The notes under the pieces are model-generated. The model saw only the letters and a list, made by a program, of their open reading frames with translations. It ran no database searches and was not told the DNA's origin. Shown here in pieces: positions 8,922 to 17,388 of a stretch of DNA of 64,000 bases. Made by a program: the position numbers and the translations under genes. Location: NCBI RefSeq assembly GCF_029167105.1, contig NZ_JARFML010000014.1:62001-126000 (forward strand). Reading direction: 5' to 3'. Numbering within the stretch: the first letter of the stretch is position 1; the number at the start of each line of letters is the position of its first letter. The DNA is from Bradyrhizobium yuanmingense. GTDB lineage: Bacteria > Pseudomonadota > Alphaproteobacteria > Rhizobiales > Xanthobacteraceae.

Positions 8922-8987
8922 TTTGCGCGATATGCCATTGTTTTCAGCGGTCTGCGTCGGTATTTTGGGCAAGCAGACGGGCCGGAA

Positions 8988-9731
8988 ATGGCTAGTATCA
9001 ACCCGAGAAGCGAGGCACGCGTGCAGCCAAAACTGGAAGCGTCAAAGGGACGAAAGTCGCCCAAGCTCAAGCGGATGGGCCTGCATGAGCGTGCCGCGGC
9101 GCGGATGCGGACGATGATCATTCGCGGCGAACTGCCGCCGGGTTCGCAGACCCAGGAGACCAAGCTGTCGAAGGAGCTCGGCGTGTCGCGCACCCCCTTG
9201 CGCGAGGCGATGAAGGTGCTCGCGGCGGAAGGGTTGATCGAGCTCCGTCCCAACCGCAGCCCGCGCATTGCCGATATCGCGGTCGACGGCATCTCGGAAT
9301 TGTTCGAGGCGCTCGCCGGGATCGAGCGGCTCGCCGCAGAGCTCGCCGCGGAGCGCGCCACCGAGCGCGATCTCGCCCGCCTGCGCACGCTGCAGGCCCG
9401 GATGGAGGGTCATCACCGCAGCGGCAAGCTCGACGATTATTTCGCCCTCAACGGCGAGATCCACAACACCATCGTCCGCATGGCGCGCAATACGCCGCTG
9501 CGCGAGGCGCACGAGACGCTGATCTCGCGCGCCGAACGTGCGCGTTATCTCGCGCTCGGCGCCGACAGGCGCTGGAGCAATTCAGTTGACGAGCACGCCG
9601 GCATCCTGGCTGCGCTCGAAGCGCGCGACGGCGAAGCGGCCGGCCGGCTGCTCGGCGCGCACGTCGCGCGGACCGGCACGGCGCTGCTGGAAGTTCTCGC
9701 CGCCTCTCAGGCCAAGCGGCCGGCGGCATGA
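8988..9731 (+). CDS. GntR family transcriptional regulator, FCD subfamily
   Basis: The 247-residue regulator has an N-terminal winged helix (about 30-95; IIRGELPPGSQTQETKLSKE, then VSRTPLREAMKVL) and an all-helical FCD ligand-binding domain (about 100-235) with the metal-type NGEIH and DEHAGIL motifs. A much longer in-frame reading continues upstream through the divergent promoter and into the ABC gene, so the ATG at 8988 is preferred. It overlaps the following racemase-like gene by 4 bp (ATGA). It probably controls the divergent importer-hydantoinase operon and its own operon in response to a carboxylate intermediate. Confidence 0.85.
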   Translation: MASINPRSEARVQPKLEASKGRKSPKLKRMGLHERAAARMRTMIIRGELPPGSQTQETKLSKELGVSRTPLREAMKVLAAEGLIELRPNRSPRIADIAVDGISELFEALAGIERLAAELAAERATERDLARLRTLQARMEGHHRSGKLDDYFALNGEIHNTIVRMARNTPLREAHETLISRAERARYLALGADRRWSNSVDEHAGILAALEARDGEAAGRLLGAHVARTGTALLEVLAASQAKRPAA

Positions 9732-10483
9732 TCATGAAGCTGCTCCTGCTCAACCCCAACACCAGCACCGAGGTCACGCAGCTGATGCTGGGCGTCGGGC
9801 AGCGCGCCGCCTCGGCAGGCACCGAGCTGATCCCCTGCACCGCGACCCGCGGCGTGCCCTATATCGCCACGCGCACCGAAGCGCAGATCGGCGGCGCCAT
9901 CGCGCTGGAGATGCTGGCCGAGCAGCACAAGAAGGTCGACGCCGCGATCATCGCGGCCTTCGGCGATCCCGGCCTGTTCGCCGCGCGCGAGACCTTCGAC
10001 ATTCCCGTGGTCGGCATGGCGGAAGCCGCGATGCTGACCGCGTGCATGGCCGGACGCCGCTTCGCCATCGTCACCTTCGCGCAGGCGCTGGGGCCCTGGT
10101 ACGAGGAATGCGTCCGCGCCCACGGGCTGTGGGAGCGCTGCGCCGGCATCCGCATGCTGGATACGCCGTTTCAGGCGATCTCCGAGGTCGGCACCGAGAA
10201 GGAAGACATGCTGGTCGAGCTCGCCCGGCGCGCTGTCGTCGAGGACGAGGCCGATGTGCTGATCTTTGCCGGCGCCCCACTCTCGGGCCTTGCCGAGCGC
10301 GTCGCGGGCCGCATCCCCGTCCCCGTGGTCGATCAGGTCATAGCGTCAGTGAAGCAGGCCGAGGCGCTGCACGCGCTGCGTTTGCGCAAGGCCATTGCCG
10401 GCACGTTCCGCCGCCCCGCAGCCAAACCGACCACCGGCCTTGCCGATGCGCTCGCCGCTCGGCTCGAGCATCGCGACAGCTGA
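9728..10483 (+). CDS. Asp/Glu/hydantoin racemase family protein lacking both catalytic Cys
   Basis: The 251-residue protein aligns by eye with hydantoin and allantoin racemases: NPNTS at residues 9-13, FGDPGL at 78-83 and GMAEAAM at 96-102. In HpxA-type racemases the two catalytic Cys lie in IACFGDPG and VLGCGGM. Here the matching positions are Ala77 (IAAFGDPG) and Gly182 (IFAGAPL). A two-base racemase mechanism therefore looks impossible, and a different or non-catalytic role is likely. ATG 9728 overlaps the GntR stop by 4 bp. Its stop abuts that of the convergent amidase gene. Confidence 0.8.
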   Translation: MIMKLLLLNPNTSTEVTQLMLGVGQRAASAGTELIPCTATRGVPYIATRTEAQIGGAIALEMLAEQHKKVDAAIIAAFGDPGLFAARETFDIPVVGMAEAAMLTACMAGRRFAIVTFAQALGPWYEECVRAHGLWERCAGIRMLDTPFQAISEVGTEKEDMLVELARRAVVEDEADVLIFAGAPLSGLAERVAGRIPVPVVDQVIASVKQAEALHALRLRKAIAGTFRRPAAKPTTGLADALAARLEHRDS

Positions 10484-11860
10484 TCAGAGCGGCCGGCGAT
10501 GCGAAAAACCCAATTCGTTCTCGAGCACCCGGCCGAAGGCAAACAAGCGGGATTCGCATCCCGGCGGTGCGACGATCTGGATGCCGAAGGGCAGCTCATT
10601 CTCCCCGCGCGGCACCGGGAGGGTCAGCACCGGGAAACCGACCAGCGACACGATGAAGGTCACGGCGAGATAGTCGATCGGCGTCTCCAGCGCGGCCCCG
10701 TCGATGGCAGTGACGTCGGCGATTTCATTCGGCCAGGGCAAGACCGACGCTGCCGGCGCGACCAGGAAATCGACGCGCGTGAACAGCTCGCGAAAGCTGC
10801 GATAGATCGCGGTGCGGCGCCGTTCGGCGTCGAGGTAGTCCTGTGCGGACAGGTTTGCGCCGGCCTCGATGTTCCAGATCACCGTCGGCGTGAGCTCCGC
10901 ACGCCGCGTCCGCAGCAACTCGCCGTAAGCGTTGGCTATGTGCGCGGCGCGGAGCGTGCGGAAGGCTTCGATCGCCCCGCCGCAGTCGGGCGAGGATGGC
11001 TCGACATCGGCAACACGCGCGAACGCCTCGCACGCCGCAGCGAAACGCGCACGAGCCTCGCGCGCAACCGGCGCCACACCGAAATCGGGCGTGACGGCAA
11101 TCCGAGGATGGCCGGCGATGGGACGATCACCACCGGCACTGCCGAGCGAGAGCGGATCATTCGCATCGCCGCAGACCGACAACGCGAGTTCCAGATCATC
11201 GACACCGCGGGCGAGGAAGCCGTGGGTCGCCAGCGCGTCCCGGCCGAGCGGCCGGCGCGGCGATGCAATGCGGCCGGGTGTCGGCCGGATCGAAGCGACG
11301 TCGCAGAAGCTGGCGGGCGTGCGCACCGAGCCGCCGAAATCGGTGCCCTGCGCCAGCGGCACCATGCCGGATGCGACCGCGACGGCAGAGCCCCCGGACG
11401 ATCCGCCGGAGGTCAACACCGGATCGAACGGATTGCGTGTCGGCCCGCACAATCTGTTGGTGCAGACCGCGCCGAAGCCGAACTCCGGCGTGTTGGTTTT
11501 GCCCAGAATGATCGCGCCGGCGCGCGGCAGCCGCGCCACGACGAGATCATCTTCGGCCGGGACGTGATCGCGGAACAGCACCGATCCGTAAGTCGTCGCA
11601 AGTCCCGCAGTGTCGGTGAGGTCCTTGATCGCAATGGGCACGCCGTGCAGCGGGCCGATCGGCGCAGAGGCGGCATCGCACATCTGCGCGGCGCGGCGCG
11701 CGCCGTCCGCATCCACCGTCACGAACGCCGCCAATTGGCCGAGGCTCGCAATCCGCGCCAGATGTGCTTCGACGGTCTCGCGGGAGGACACTTCGCCCCT
11801 CGCAATGGCGCGCGCGAGCTCTGTCGCCGTGAGGACGCATATCGATCGATCCGATGTCAT
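10484..11860 (-). CDS. Amidase signature family hydrolase
   Basis: The 458-residue enzyme has the full Ser-cisSer-Lys triad: K79 (IAIKDLT), cis-S154 (TSGGSSGG) and nucleophile S178 (GTDFGGSVRTP). Family members cleave linear amides, carbamates or carbamoyl acids. ATG 11860 (MTSDRS) is chosen because the longer frame crosses the divergent PotA promoter region. The gene is divergent from the polyamine-type ABC operon with an 88-bp gap, so the amidase may act on what that transporter imports. Confidence 0.9.
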   Translation of the reverse strand: MTSDRSICVLTATELARAIARGEVSSRETVEAHLARIASLGQLAAFVTVDADGARRAAQMCDAASAPIGPLHGVPIAIKDLTDTAGLATTYGSVLFRDHVPAEDDLVVARLPRAGAIILGKTNTPEFGFGAVCTNRLCGPTRNPFDPVLTSGGSSGGSAVAVASGMVPLAQGTDFGGSVRTPASFCDVASIRPTPGRIASPRRPLGRDALATHGFLARGVDDLELALSVCGDANDPLSLGSAGGDRPIAGHPRIAVTPDFGVAPVAREARARFAAACEAFARVADVEPSSPDCGGAIEAFRTLRAAHIANAYGELLRTRRAELTPTVIWNIEAGANLSAQDYLDAERRRTAIYRSFRELFTRVDFLVAPAASVLPWPNEIADVTAIDGAALETPIDYLAVTFIVSLVGFPVLTLPVPRGENELPFGIQIVAPPGCESRLFAFGRVLENELGFSHRRPL

Positions 11861-11902
11861 GGGGTCACCATGCCAAAACGCTCGCCGAAAAGCGACAGGC
11901 GC

Positions 11903-11918
11903 GGGCACGAGACTTGCT
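11903..11918 (+). promoter_or_regulatory. Predicted sigma-54 (-24/-12) promoter of the PotABCD-like operon
   Basis: GGGCACGAGACTTGCT differs from the RpoN consensus TGGCACG-N4-TTGCW only at the first base. The GG and GC dinucleotides are correctly 10 nt apart. The -12 GC (11916-11917) predicts a start site near 11929, followed by the GGGAGG ribosome site and ATG 11949. This points to nitrogen-regulated transport. Confidence 0.65.
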
Positions 11919-11948
11919 TTCTCCTCTGGGGCAACGGGAGGCAACACC

Positions 11949-13043
11949 ATGGTTGATGCGCCAAGCGGCCGATCGCTTGTCGTCGATGCGGTCACCCACC
12001 GGTATCCGAGTGGCGCGCTTGCGGTCGAGAACATCAATCTCGATATCAAGGGCGGCGAGATCATCGCGCTCCTGGGTCCGTCCGGCTGCGGCAAGACAAC
12101 GCTGCTGCGCATCATCGCGGGCTTCATCGCACAGACGCAAGGGAGGATCATCATCGGCGACGACATCGTCGATGCGTTGCCGCCGAACAAGCGCGCCGTC
12201 GGCATCGTGTTCCAGAACTATGCGCTGTTTCCGCACCTGTCGATCAGCGAGAACGTCGCCTATGGCCTCGCCGCCCGCGGTATCGACAAGGCCTCACGTC
12301 AGCGCGAGGCGCAGCGCCTGCTGGAGCTGGTGCAGCTGCCTGCTATGGCCGACCGGCTGCCGCGGCAGCTCTCCGGAGGCCAGCAGCAGCGCGTTGCGCT
12401 CGCCCGCGCGCTCGCGATCAAGCCGTCGATCCTGCTGCTCGACGAGCCCTTCGCCGCGCTCGACAAGAATTTGCGGCTGGACATGCAGATCGAGGTCAAG
12501 CGGCTGCAGCGCGTCTCCGGCATCACCACGCTGATCGTGACACACGACCAGGAAGAAGCGCTGTCGATGGCCGATCGCGTTGCGGTGCTGAGCCACGGCA
12601 AGCTCGAGCAGTTCGGCTCGCCATCGGACGTCTACGACCGTCCGCAGACGCTGTTCGTCAACACCTTCGTCGGCTCCACCAATCGCATGCCCGGCATCGT
12701 GGTCTCAGCGGACCGCACGGCAGCGAAGGTGCGCCTCGATGCCGGCGCGGAGATCATCGCGCGTCCCGCAGGCGGTGCGCTCAGCGAGGGCGGCCGCGTC
12801 ACCGTCTGCATCCGCCCCGAGCACCTGCAATTCGTCGGCGACGAGACCGGCTTTGCCGGCGTCGTTGGCATGTCGCTGCCGCTGGGCGCCACCGTCGTGC
12901 ACGAGGTCACCACGGCCGATGGCTCCGGCGTCAAGGTTTCCCAGGCGCGCATCGGCGAGACGCGCGCCCTGGAGAACGGCGCTGCGGTGCGCCTCGCACC
13001 GCTCGCCCCATCGCTCGCCAACGCCTTTCCCGCAACGCTTTAG
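11949..13043 (+). CDS. ABC transporter ATP-binding protein (PotA-like)
   Basis: The 364-residue ATPase has Walker A (GPSGCGKTT), signature LSGGQQQRVALARAL, Walker B (ILLLDEPFAALD) and a C-terminal TOBE/OB domain (about 260-360), as in spermidine/putrescine and Fe3+ importers. ATG 11949 is placed by GGGAGG at 11937-11942. It leads a four-gene operon with a binding protein and two permeases. The polyamine label comes from family resemblance; the real solute may be another cationic or amide compound. Confidence 0.9.
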   Translation: MVDAPSGRSLVVDAVTHRYPSGALAVENINLDIKGGEIIALLGPSGCGKTTLLRIIAGFIAQTQGRIIIGDDIVDALPPNKRAVGIVFQNYALFPHLSISENVAYGLAARGIDKASRQREAQRLLELVQLPAMADRLPRQLSGGQQQRVALARALAIKPSILLLDEPFAALDKNLRLDMQIEVKRLQRVSGITTLIVTHDQEEALSMADRVAVLSHGKLEQFGSPSDVYDRPQTLFVNTFVGSTNRMPGIVVSADRTAAKVRLDAGAEIIARPAGGALSEGGRVTVCIRPEHLQFVGDETGFAGVVGMSLPLGATVVHEVTTADGSGVKVSQARIGETRALENGAAVRLAPLAPSLANAFPATL

Positions 13044-13073
13044 ATCCAGTCTTTGTCCAGAGGGGAGTTTGAT

Positions 13074-14120
13074 ATGATCATGAATCGCAGAAGCCTGCTG
13101 ACCACGGCGCTCACGCTCGGGGCCATGAAGGCGTTTCCAGGCCTGAGCTACGCCCAGGCGCGTCCGCTGGTGTTTGCGACCTTCACCGGCAGCTGGGAGG
13201 AAGCGCACAAGGCCGTGCTGGTGCCGGCGTTCCGCAAGGCCAACGCAGACGCCGCGATGGTGCTTGATCCCATGCTCTCGGTCGACCAGATCGCCAAGGT
13301 CAACGCGGCGAAAGCCAATCCGCCGATCGACGTCATGCTGCACGATCCGGGTCCTGCCCTCGTCGCCGTCGGCCAGGATCTGGTCGAGCCCTATCCGGCC
13401 GAGAAGAGCGCCTACTACAAGGACCTGATCGCCGAGGCACAGGAGCCGATGGGCCCCGCCCCGTTCTTCCAGGTCGTCGGCCTCACCTACAATCCCGAAG
13501 CGGTCAAGACGCCGCCGACGTCATGGGCCGATCTCTGGAAGCCGGAGTTCAAGGGCCGCGTCGGCATCACCAACCTCAACTCGACGCTCGGCACCGGCTG
13601 GCTGGTCGAGGTCGCCAAGATGCGCGGCGGCTCCGAGGCCAATGTCGATCCGGGCTTCAAGGCGCTGGAGGAGCTCAAGCCCAACCTCGCCGCGGTCGCC
13701 GCCAATCCCGGCGCGCTCGCGACCCTGTTCCAGCAGGGCCAGATCGACATCTCGCCCGGCAATTTCAACGCCATCCAGATCCTGAAGGCGCGTGGCGTGC
13801 CGGTCGAGTTCGTGGCGCCGAAGGAAGGCGCCATCGCCTTCAAGACCACGATCCACATCGTCAAGAACTCGCCGAACCGCGAGCTCGCCTTTAAGCTGAT
13901 CGAGGCGGCGCTGACGCCGGAGGTGCAGACCACGCTGATGAATCCGCCCTACCTGATCGTGCCGACCAACTCCAAGGTGACGATGGGCGGCGAGATTGCA
14001 CGCGTGCTGGCCAAGGACACCGCCGAGCTGAAGAAGAAGTTCGTGTTCCAGGACTGGAAGAAGATCAACGAGCAGCGCTCGGCCTGGATCGAACGCTTCA
14101 ACCGCGAGATCAAGATCTAA
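13074..14120 (+). CDS. Periplasmic substrate-binding protein (PotD-like, family 1)
   Basis: The 348-residue protein has a signal peptide with an adjacent Arg pair (NRRSLLTTALTLG, cleavage near SYAQA), so Tat or Sec export is possible. The body is a PotD/FutA-type solute receptor with LVFATFTGSWEE at the mature start. AGGGGAG at 13060-13066 supports ATG 13074; an alternative ATG lies two codons later. It delivers the solute to the two permeases that follow. Confidence 0.88.
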   Translation: MIMNRRSLLTTALTLGAMKAFPGLSYAQARPLVFATFTGSWEEAHKAVLVPAFRKANADAAMVLDPMLSVDQIAKVNAAKANPPIDVMLHDPGPALVAVGQDLVEPYPAEKSAYYKDLIAEAQEPMGPAPFFQVVGLTYNPEAVKTPPTSWADLWKPEFKGRVGITNLNSTLGTGWLVEVAKMRGGSEANVDPGFKALEELKPNLAAVAANPGALATLFQQGQIDISPGNFNAIQILKARGVPVEFVAPKEGAIAFKTTIHIVKNSPNRELAFKLIEAALTPEVQTTLMNPPYLIVPTNSKVTMGGEIARVLAKDTAELKKKFVFQDWKKINEQRSAWIERFNREIKI

Positions 14121-14138
14121 AGCCCCGAGGTTCAAGTC

Positions 14139-15002
14139 ATGGGCGCAGCACCGGCAGCACGGGACGTGACGTCCTACGGAATGGGATTGGCAGCGCCGCT
14201 GGCGCTGTTCTTCCTGATCTTCTTCGTCGCGCCGCTGCTGCAATTGTTCTGGCTGTCGCTGCACAACGACACGGCCGGGCTCCATTGGGGGCTCGGCCAG
14301 TACCTGCACTTCCTCACCGATCCCTTCAGCCTCGGCGTGCTCGGCTCGACGCTGCTGCTGGGCGCCGAGGTGACGGCCGTCTGCCTCGTGCTCGGCTTTC
14401 CCATCGCCTGGCTGTATCAGCGGGTCGGGCCAAAGCTTCAGACGGTCATCATCCTGATCGTGCTGCTGCCGCTTCTGACCAGTGTCGTGGTCCGGACCTT
14501 CGCCTGGATCGTCATCCTGGGTCGCCAGGGCATCATCAACGCGACGCTGCAATCGCTCGGCCTGATCGATACCCCGCTAAAGCTGCTCTACACCCAGTTC
14601 GGCGTGGTGCTCGCGCTGGCGCAGGTGCAGATGCCCTTGATGACGTTGCCGCTGATCACCGCGCTCAGCCGCATCGATCCCAATCTCGACGATGCCTCCT
14701 GCTCGCTCGGTGCCGGAAGCTGGCGCACTTTCTTCCGGATCGTGCTGCCGCTGTCGCTGCCCGGAATCATCGCCGGCTGCACGCTGACCTACGCCGCCGC
14801 GATCACCGCCTTCATCACCCAGTCGCTGATCGGCGGCGGGCAGATGCTGTTCATGCCGATGTATCTCTACCAGCAGGCCTCGACGCTGCAGAACTGGCCG
14901 TTCGCAGCCGCGATCTCGATCATTTTCCTGCTCGCCGTGCTCGCGGTCGTCTCCATCTTCACCACGCTCGGCCGCATGTCGCGCGGCTATGGAGGCGCAT
15001 GA
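14139..15002 (+). CDS. ABC transporter permease (PotB-like)
   Basis: This 287-residue inner-membrane protein has about six hydrophobic helices and the permease loop DDASCSLGAGSWRTFFRIVL (about 185-204), close to PotB. It starts 18 bp after the binding-protein gene and overlaps the next permease gene by 4 bp. Confidence 0.9.
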   Translation: MGAAPAARDVTSYGMGLAAPLALFFLIFFVAPLLQLFWLSLHNDTAGLHWGLGQYLHFLTDPFSLGVLGSTLLLGAEVTAVCLVLGFPIAWLYQRVGPKLQTVIILIVLLPLLTSVVVRTFAWIVILGRQGIINATLQSLGLIDTPLKLLYTQFGVVLALAQVQMPLMTLPLITALSRIDPNLDDASCSLGAGSWRTFFRIVLPLSLPGIIAGCTLTYAAAITAFITQSLIGGGQMLFMPMYLYQQASTLQNWPFAAAISIIFLLAVLAVVSIFTTLGRMSRGYGGA

Positions 15003-15817
15003 TGAGCGGCCGCAAGCGCACGCTCGAGGCGATCAGCTTCGAGCTCGTCATGACCGTGATCGCGATGATCGCGCTTCTCATCATCATCGCCCCCTCGCTC
15101 GTGGTGCTGATCGTCTCCTTCACGAGCGGCTTCTCGCTGCGCTTCCCGCCGCCCGGCTATTCGCTGCGCTGGTACGTCGAGCTGTGGAATGCCTGGCAGC
15201 TGCACTTCGCCGCCAAGAACAGCCTGATCGTGGCGCTATGGGCGACCGGCCTGTCCGTTACCCTCGGCGTCGCCGCGGCGCTGGCGATCTCCAGGTCGCG
15301 GACGCTGTCGGCGCGGCTGCTCGATTCACTCTTCATGTCGCCGCTGGTGCTGCCCGCGCTCGCCTTCGGCCTCGCCGCCCTGATGCTGTTCTCGCTGGTC
15401 GGCCTGCCGGTGTCACCGCTGACGCTGGTGATCGGCCACACCGTGGTCTGCGTGCCCTATGTCGTGCGCAATACGGTCGCAGCGCTGGCCCAGCTCGAGC
15501 CGACCCTGCTCGAAAGCTCGGCCGTGCTCGGAGCGAGCCGCCTCTACACGTTCCGCCGCATCGTGCTGCCGCTGATCCGGCCGGGCATCATCGCGGGCGC
15601 CTTCATCGCCTTCATGTCGTCCTTCGACAACGTGCCGGTGTCGCTGTTCCTGCGCGATGCCGCCACCGACATGCTGCCGATCCGGATGTGGCAGGATCTC
15701 GAAGGCAAGCTGGATGTCACCATCGCAGCGCTGTCGGGCGTGCTGATCATCGCCACCGTCGCGCTGGTCGCGGTCATGGAGCGCGTCACCGGCCTGTCGC
15801 GGCGGCTGACCAACTGA
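14999..15817 (+). CDS. ABC transporter permease (PotC-like)
   Basis: The 272-residue second permease has about six hydrophobic helices and the loop LESSAVLGASRLYTFRRIVL (about 170-189). Overlapping ATG codons at 14999 and 15002 both fit; the first gives the ATGA overlap with the upstream stop. A longer reading in the same frame through the previous gene is an artefact. The stop abuts that of the convergent hydroxyisourate hydrolase gene. Confidence 0.9.
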   Translation: MMSGRKRTLEAISFELVMTVIAMIALLIIIAPSLVVLIVSFTSGFSLRFPPPGYSLRWYVELWNAWQLHFAAKNSLIVALWATGLSVTLGVAAALAISRSRTLSARLLDSLFMSPLVLPALAFGLAALMLFSLVGLPVSPLTLVIGHTVVCVPYVVRNTVAALAQLEPTLLESSAVLGASRLYTFRRIVLPLIRPGIIAGAFIAFMSSFDNVPVSLFLRDAATDMLPIRMWQDLEGKLDVTIAALSGVLIIATVALVAVMERVTGLSRRLTN

Positions 15818-16153
15818 TCAGGCGCCGCGGAACAACGAATAGCCCCAGCGCGTAAATTTCAGCGGCAAATGAAAATGCTCGTCAACGTTCTTGATGCGAA
15901 AGCGGAACGGCGTCACGGTGAGGAAGCCGTCGCGCTCGCCAAAGAACTCGCCGAGATGAAACAGCACCTCGTACTCGCCTTCCGTCACACCGGCACCTTG
16001 CGCAACGGCATGATCGAGCACGCCGTTGGCGCCGAGCCGCCCGTCGGCGATGCGCTGGGACTCCGGATCGATCCGCCAGATCTCGACGCGCAGCCCCTGC
16101 GCCGGGCGCCCGCTCGCCACATCGACCGCGTGAATGGAAATACCGCCTGCCAC
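15818..16153 (-). CDS. 5-hydroxyisourate hydrolase (transthyretin-like)
   Basis: The 111-residue cytoplasmic protein starts AGGISIHAVDVASGRPA, the conserved HIUase opening with catalytic H8, and has R39 (DGRLG) and DEHFHLPL near the end. HIUase opens 5-hydroxyisourate in the urate-to-allantoin pathway. The C-terminal signature, normally YRGS, is FRGA, so the usual last Ser is Ala. GTG 16153 follows an excellent GGGAGGAA site; a longer frame has none. No urate oxidase or OHCU decarboxylase is nearby. The start is only 26 bp from the divergent MFS start. Confidence 0.87.
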   Translation of the reverse strand: MAGGISIHAVDVASGRPAQGLRVEIWRIDPESQRIADGRLGANGVLDHAVAQGAGVTEGEYEVLFHLGEFFGERDGFLTVTPFRFRIKNVDEHFHLPLKFTRWGYSLFRGA

Positions 16154-16179
16154 AATGTTCCTCCCATGAGCACGCCGCC

Positions 16180-17388
16180 ATGGTAGACGGAAACACGGCC
16201 GCTCGGCCAGCACCTGCGCTGCTGCCGGCCCTGTTACCTGCTTTGGGGGCGATGACCGCGCTTCAGGCCCTGGTCGCGCTGGCCTTGTTCGCACCCGGCG
16301 TGGTCGCCCCGCGCGCCCATATCGAGGTCTGGCAGCTCTCGATGTTCTCCGCCGCGGTGTTCGCGGTCGGCATCCCCGCCTCGTTCTGGGGCGGCGGCTT
16401 CATCGCGCGCCTTGGCTCGCTGCGGATCGCGAGCCTGTGCGCGGCAGCCATCGTCGTCGGCATGGCACTGGCTTCGCTCGGAACGAGCGCCGCCCTGCTG
16501 GCCGCAGGCCTCTGCATCGGCCTTGCGATGGGGCCGGAGACGCCGGCGAGCGCAGCGCTGCTGGCGCGGCTGGTCACCGCCGAGCGGCGCGCCTTCGTGT
16601 TCTCGGTGCGCCAGACCGGCAACCAGATCGGCGCGGTCTGCGGCTCGCTGGCCCTGCCCGCGATCGCCATCGCGTTCGGACCGGTCTGGTGCTACGCGGC
16701 CGTGGGCTTCGCCGCGCTGCTGGCGATCGCGCTGTTCGAACGATTGCGGCCGGCCTATGCCGGCAAGGTCGCCCCGCCGCCGAAGCTCGATCTCCGCGCG
16801 CGCGTGACGCTGGTGATCGCGGACCGGCGGATCGCGATGCTGGCGCTGGCCTCGATGCCGTTCAGCGCGATGCAGGTGTCGCTCAACACGGTCTTCGTCA
16901 CGCTCGGCACACGCGAGCTCGGCCTCAGCCATATCGAAGCCGGCATGGCGCTCGCCTGCGCGCAAGCCGGCGGTCTCGTCGGCCGTCTCGGCTGGGGCTA
17001 TGTCGCCATGCGGCTCGATGCCTCGCGCGCCGTCCTCGTCGTCATCGGCCTCGGCATGGCCTTCTGTGCCGCGCTGCTCGGCTTAAATGGCGCTTCGCTC
17101 GGCCGCAGCGGACAATTCATCATTGCCGCATTGTTCGGCCTGACGGCGTCGGGCTGGAACGGCGTTTTCGTCGCCGAGATCGCCCGCCTCGCCCCGCAGG
17201 ACCGGATCGGCGAGACCACCGGCGCAGTGCTGACCGCGTCCTATGCCGGTCTCCTTGCGGCGCCCGCGCTGCTGTCGATCCTGGATGGGGTGGCCAGCCT
17301 CGGCATGGCCTTCTTCGCGCTGGCGTGCCTTGCCCTCGGGGGTACATTGGCGTTGATGTGGGGAGACCATGACAACGCGGACAAATAG
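16180..17388 (+). CDS. MFS transporter
   Basis: The 402-residue protein is almost wholly hydrophobic with about 12 helices and an MFS-like GLCIGLAMGPETPASAALLAR segment in the N-terminal half (broken here at family-typical Gly/Pro). ATG 16180 has no clear ribosome site; ATG 16252, preceded by GGGGG, is an alternative that removes a 24-residue polar/Pro-rich start. It overlaps the amidase gene by 20 bp, so it may import that enzyme's substrate. Confidence 0.82.
   Translation: MVDGNTAARPAPALLPALLPALGAMTALQALVALALFAPGVVAPRAHIEVWQLSMFSAAVFAVGIPASFWGGGFIARLGSLRIASLCAAAIVVGMALASLGTSAALLAAGLCIGLAMGPETPASAALLARLVTAERRAFVFSVRQTGNQIGAVCGSLALPAIAIAFGPVWCYAAVGFAALLAIALFERLRPAYAGKVAPPPKLDLRARVTLVIADRRIAMLALASMPFSAMQVSLNTVFVTLGTRELGLSHIEAGMALACAQAGGLVGRLGWGYVAMRLDASRAVLVVIGLGMAFCAALLGLNGASLGRSGQFIIAALFGLTASGWNGVFVAEIARLAPQDRIGETTGAVLTASYAGLLAAPALLSILDGVASLGMAFFALACLALGGTLALMWGDHDNADK

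Noticed and set aside
7623..8987. N-terminal extension of the GntR regulator by 455 codons
   Set aside because: The extension is antisense to the ABC binding protein and permease and crosses the divergent promoter; the winged helix starts after 8988.
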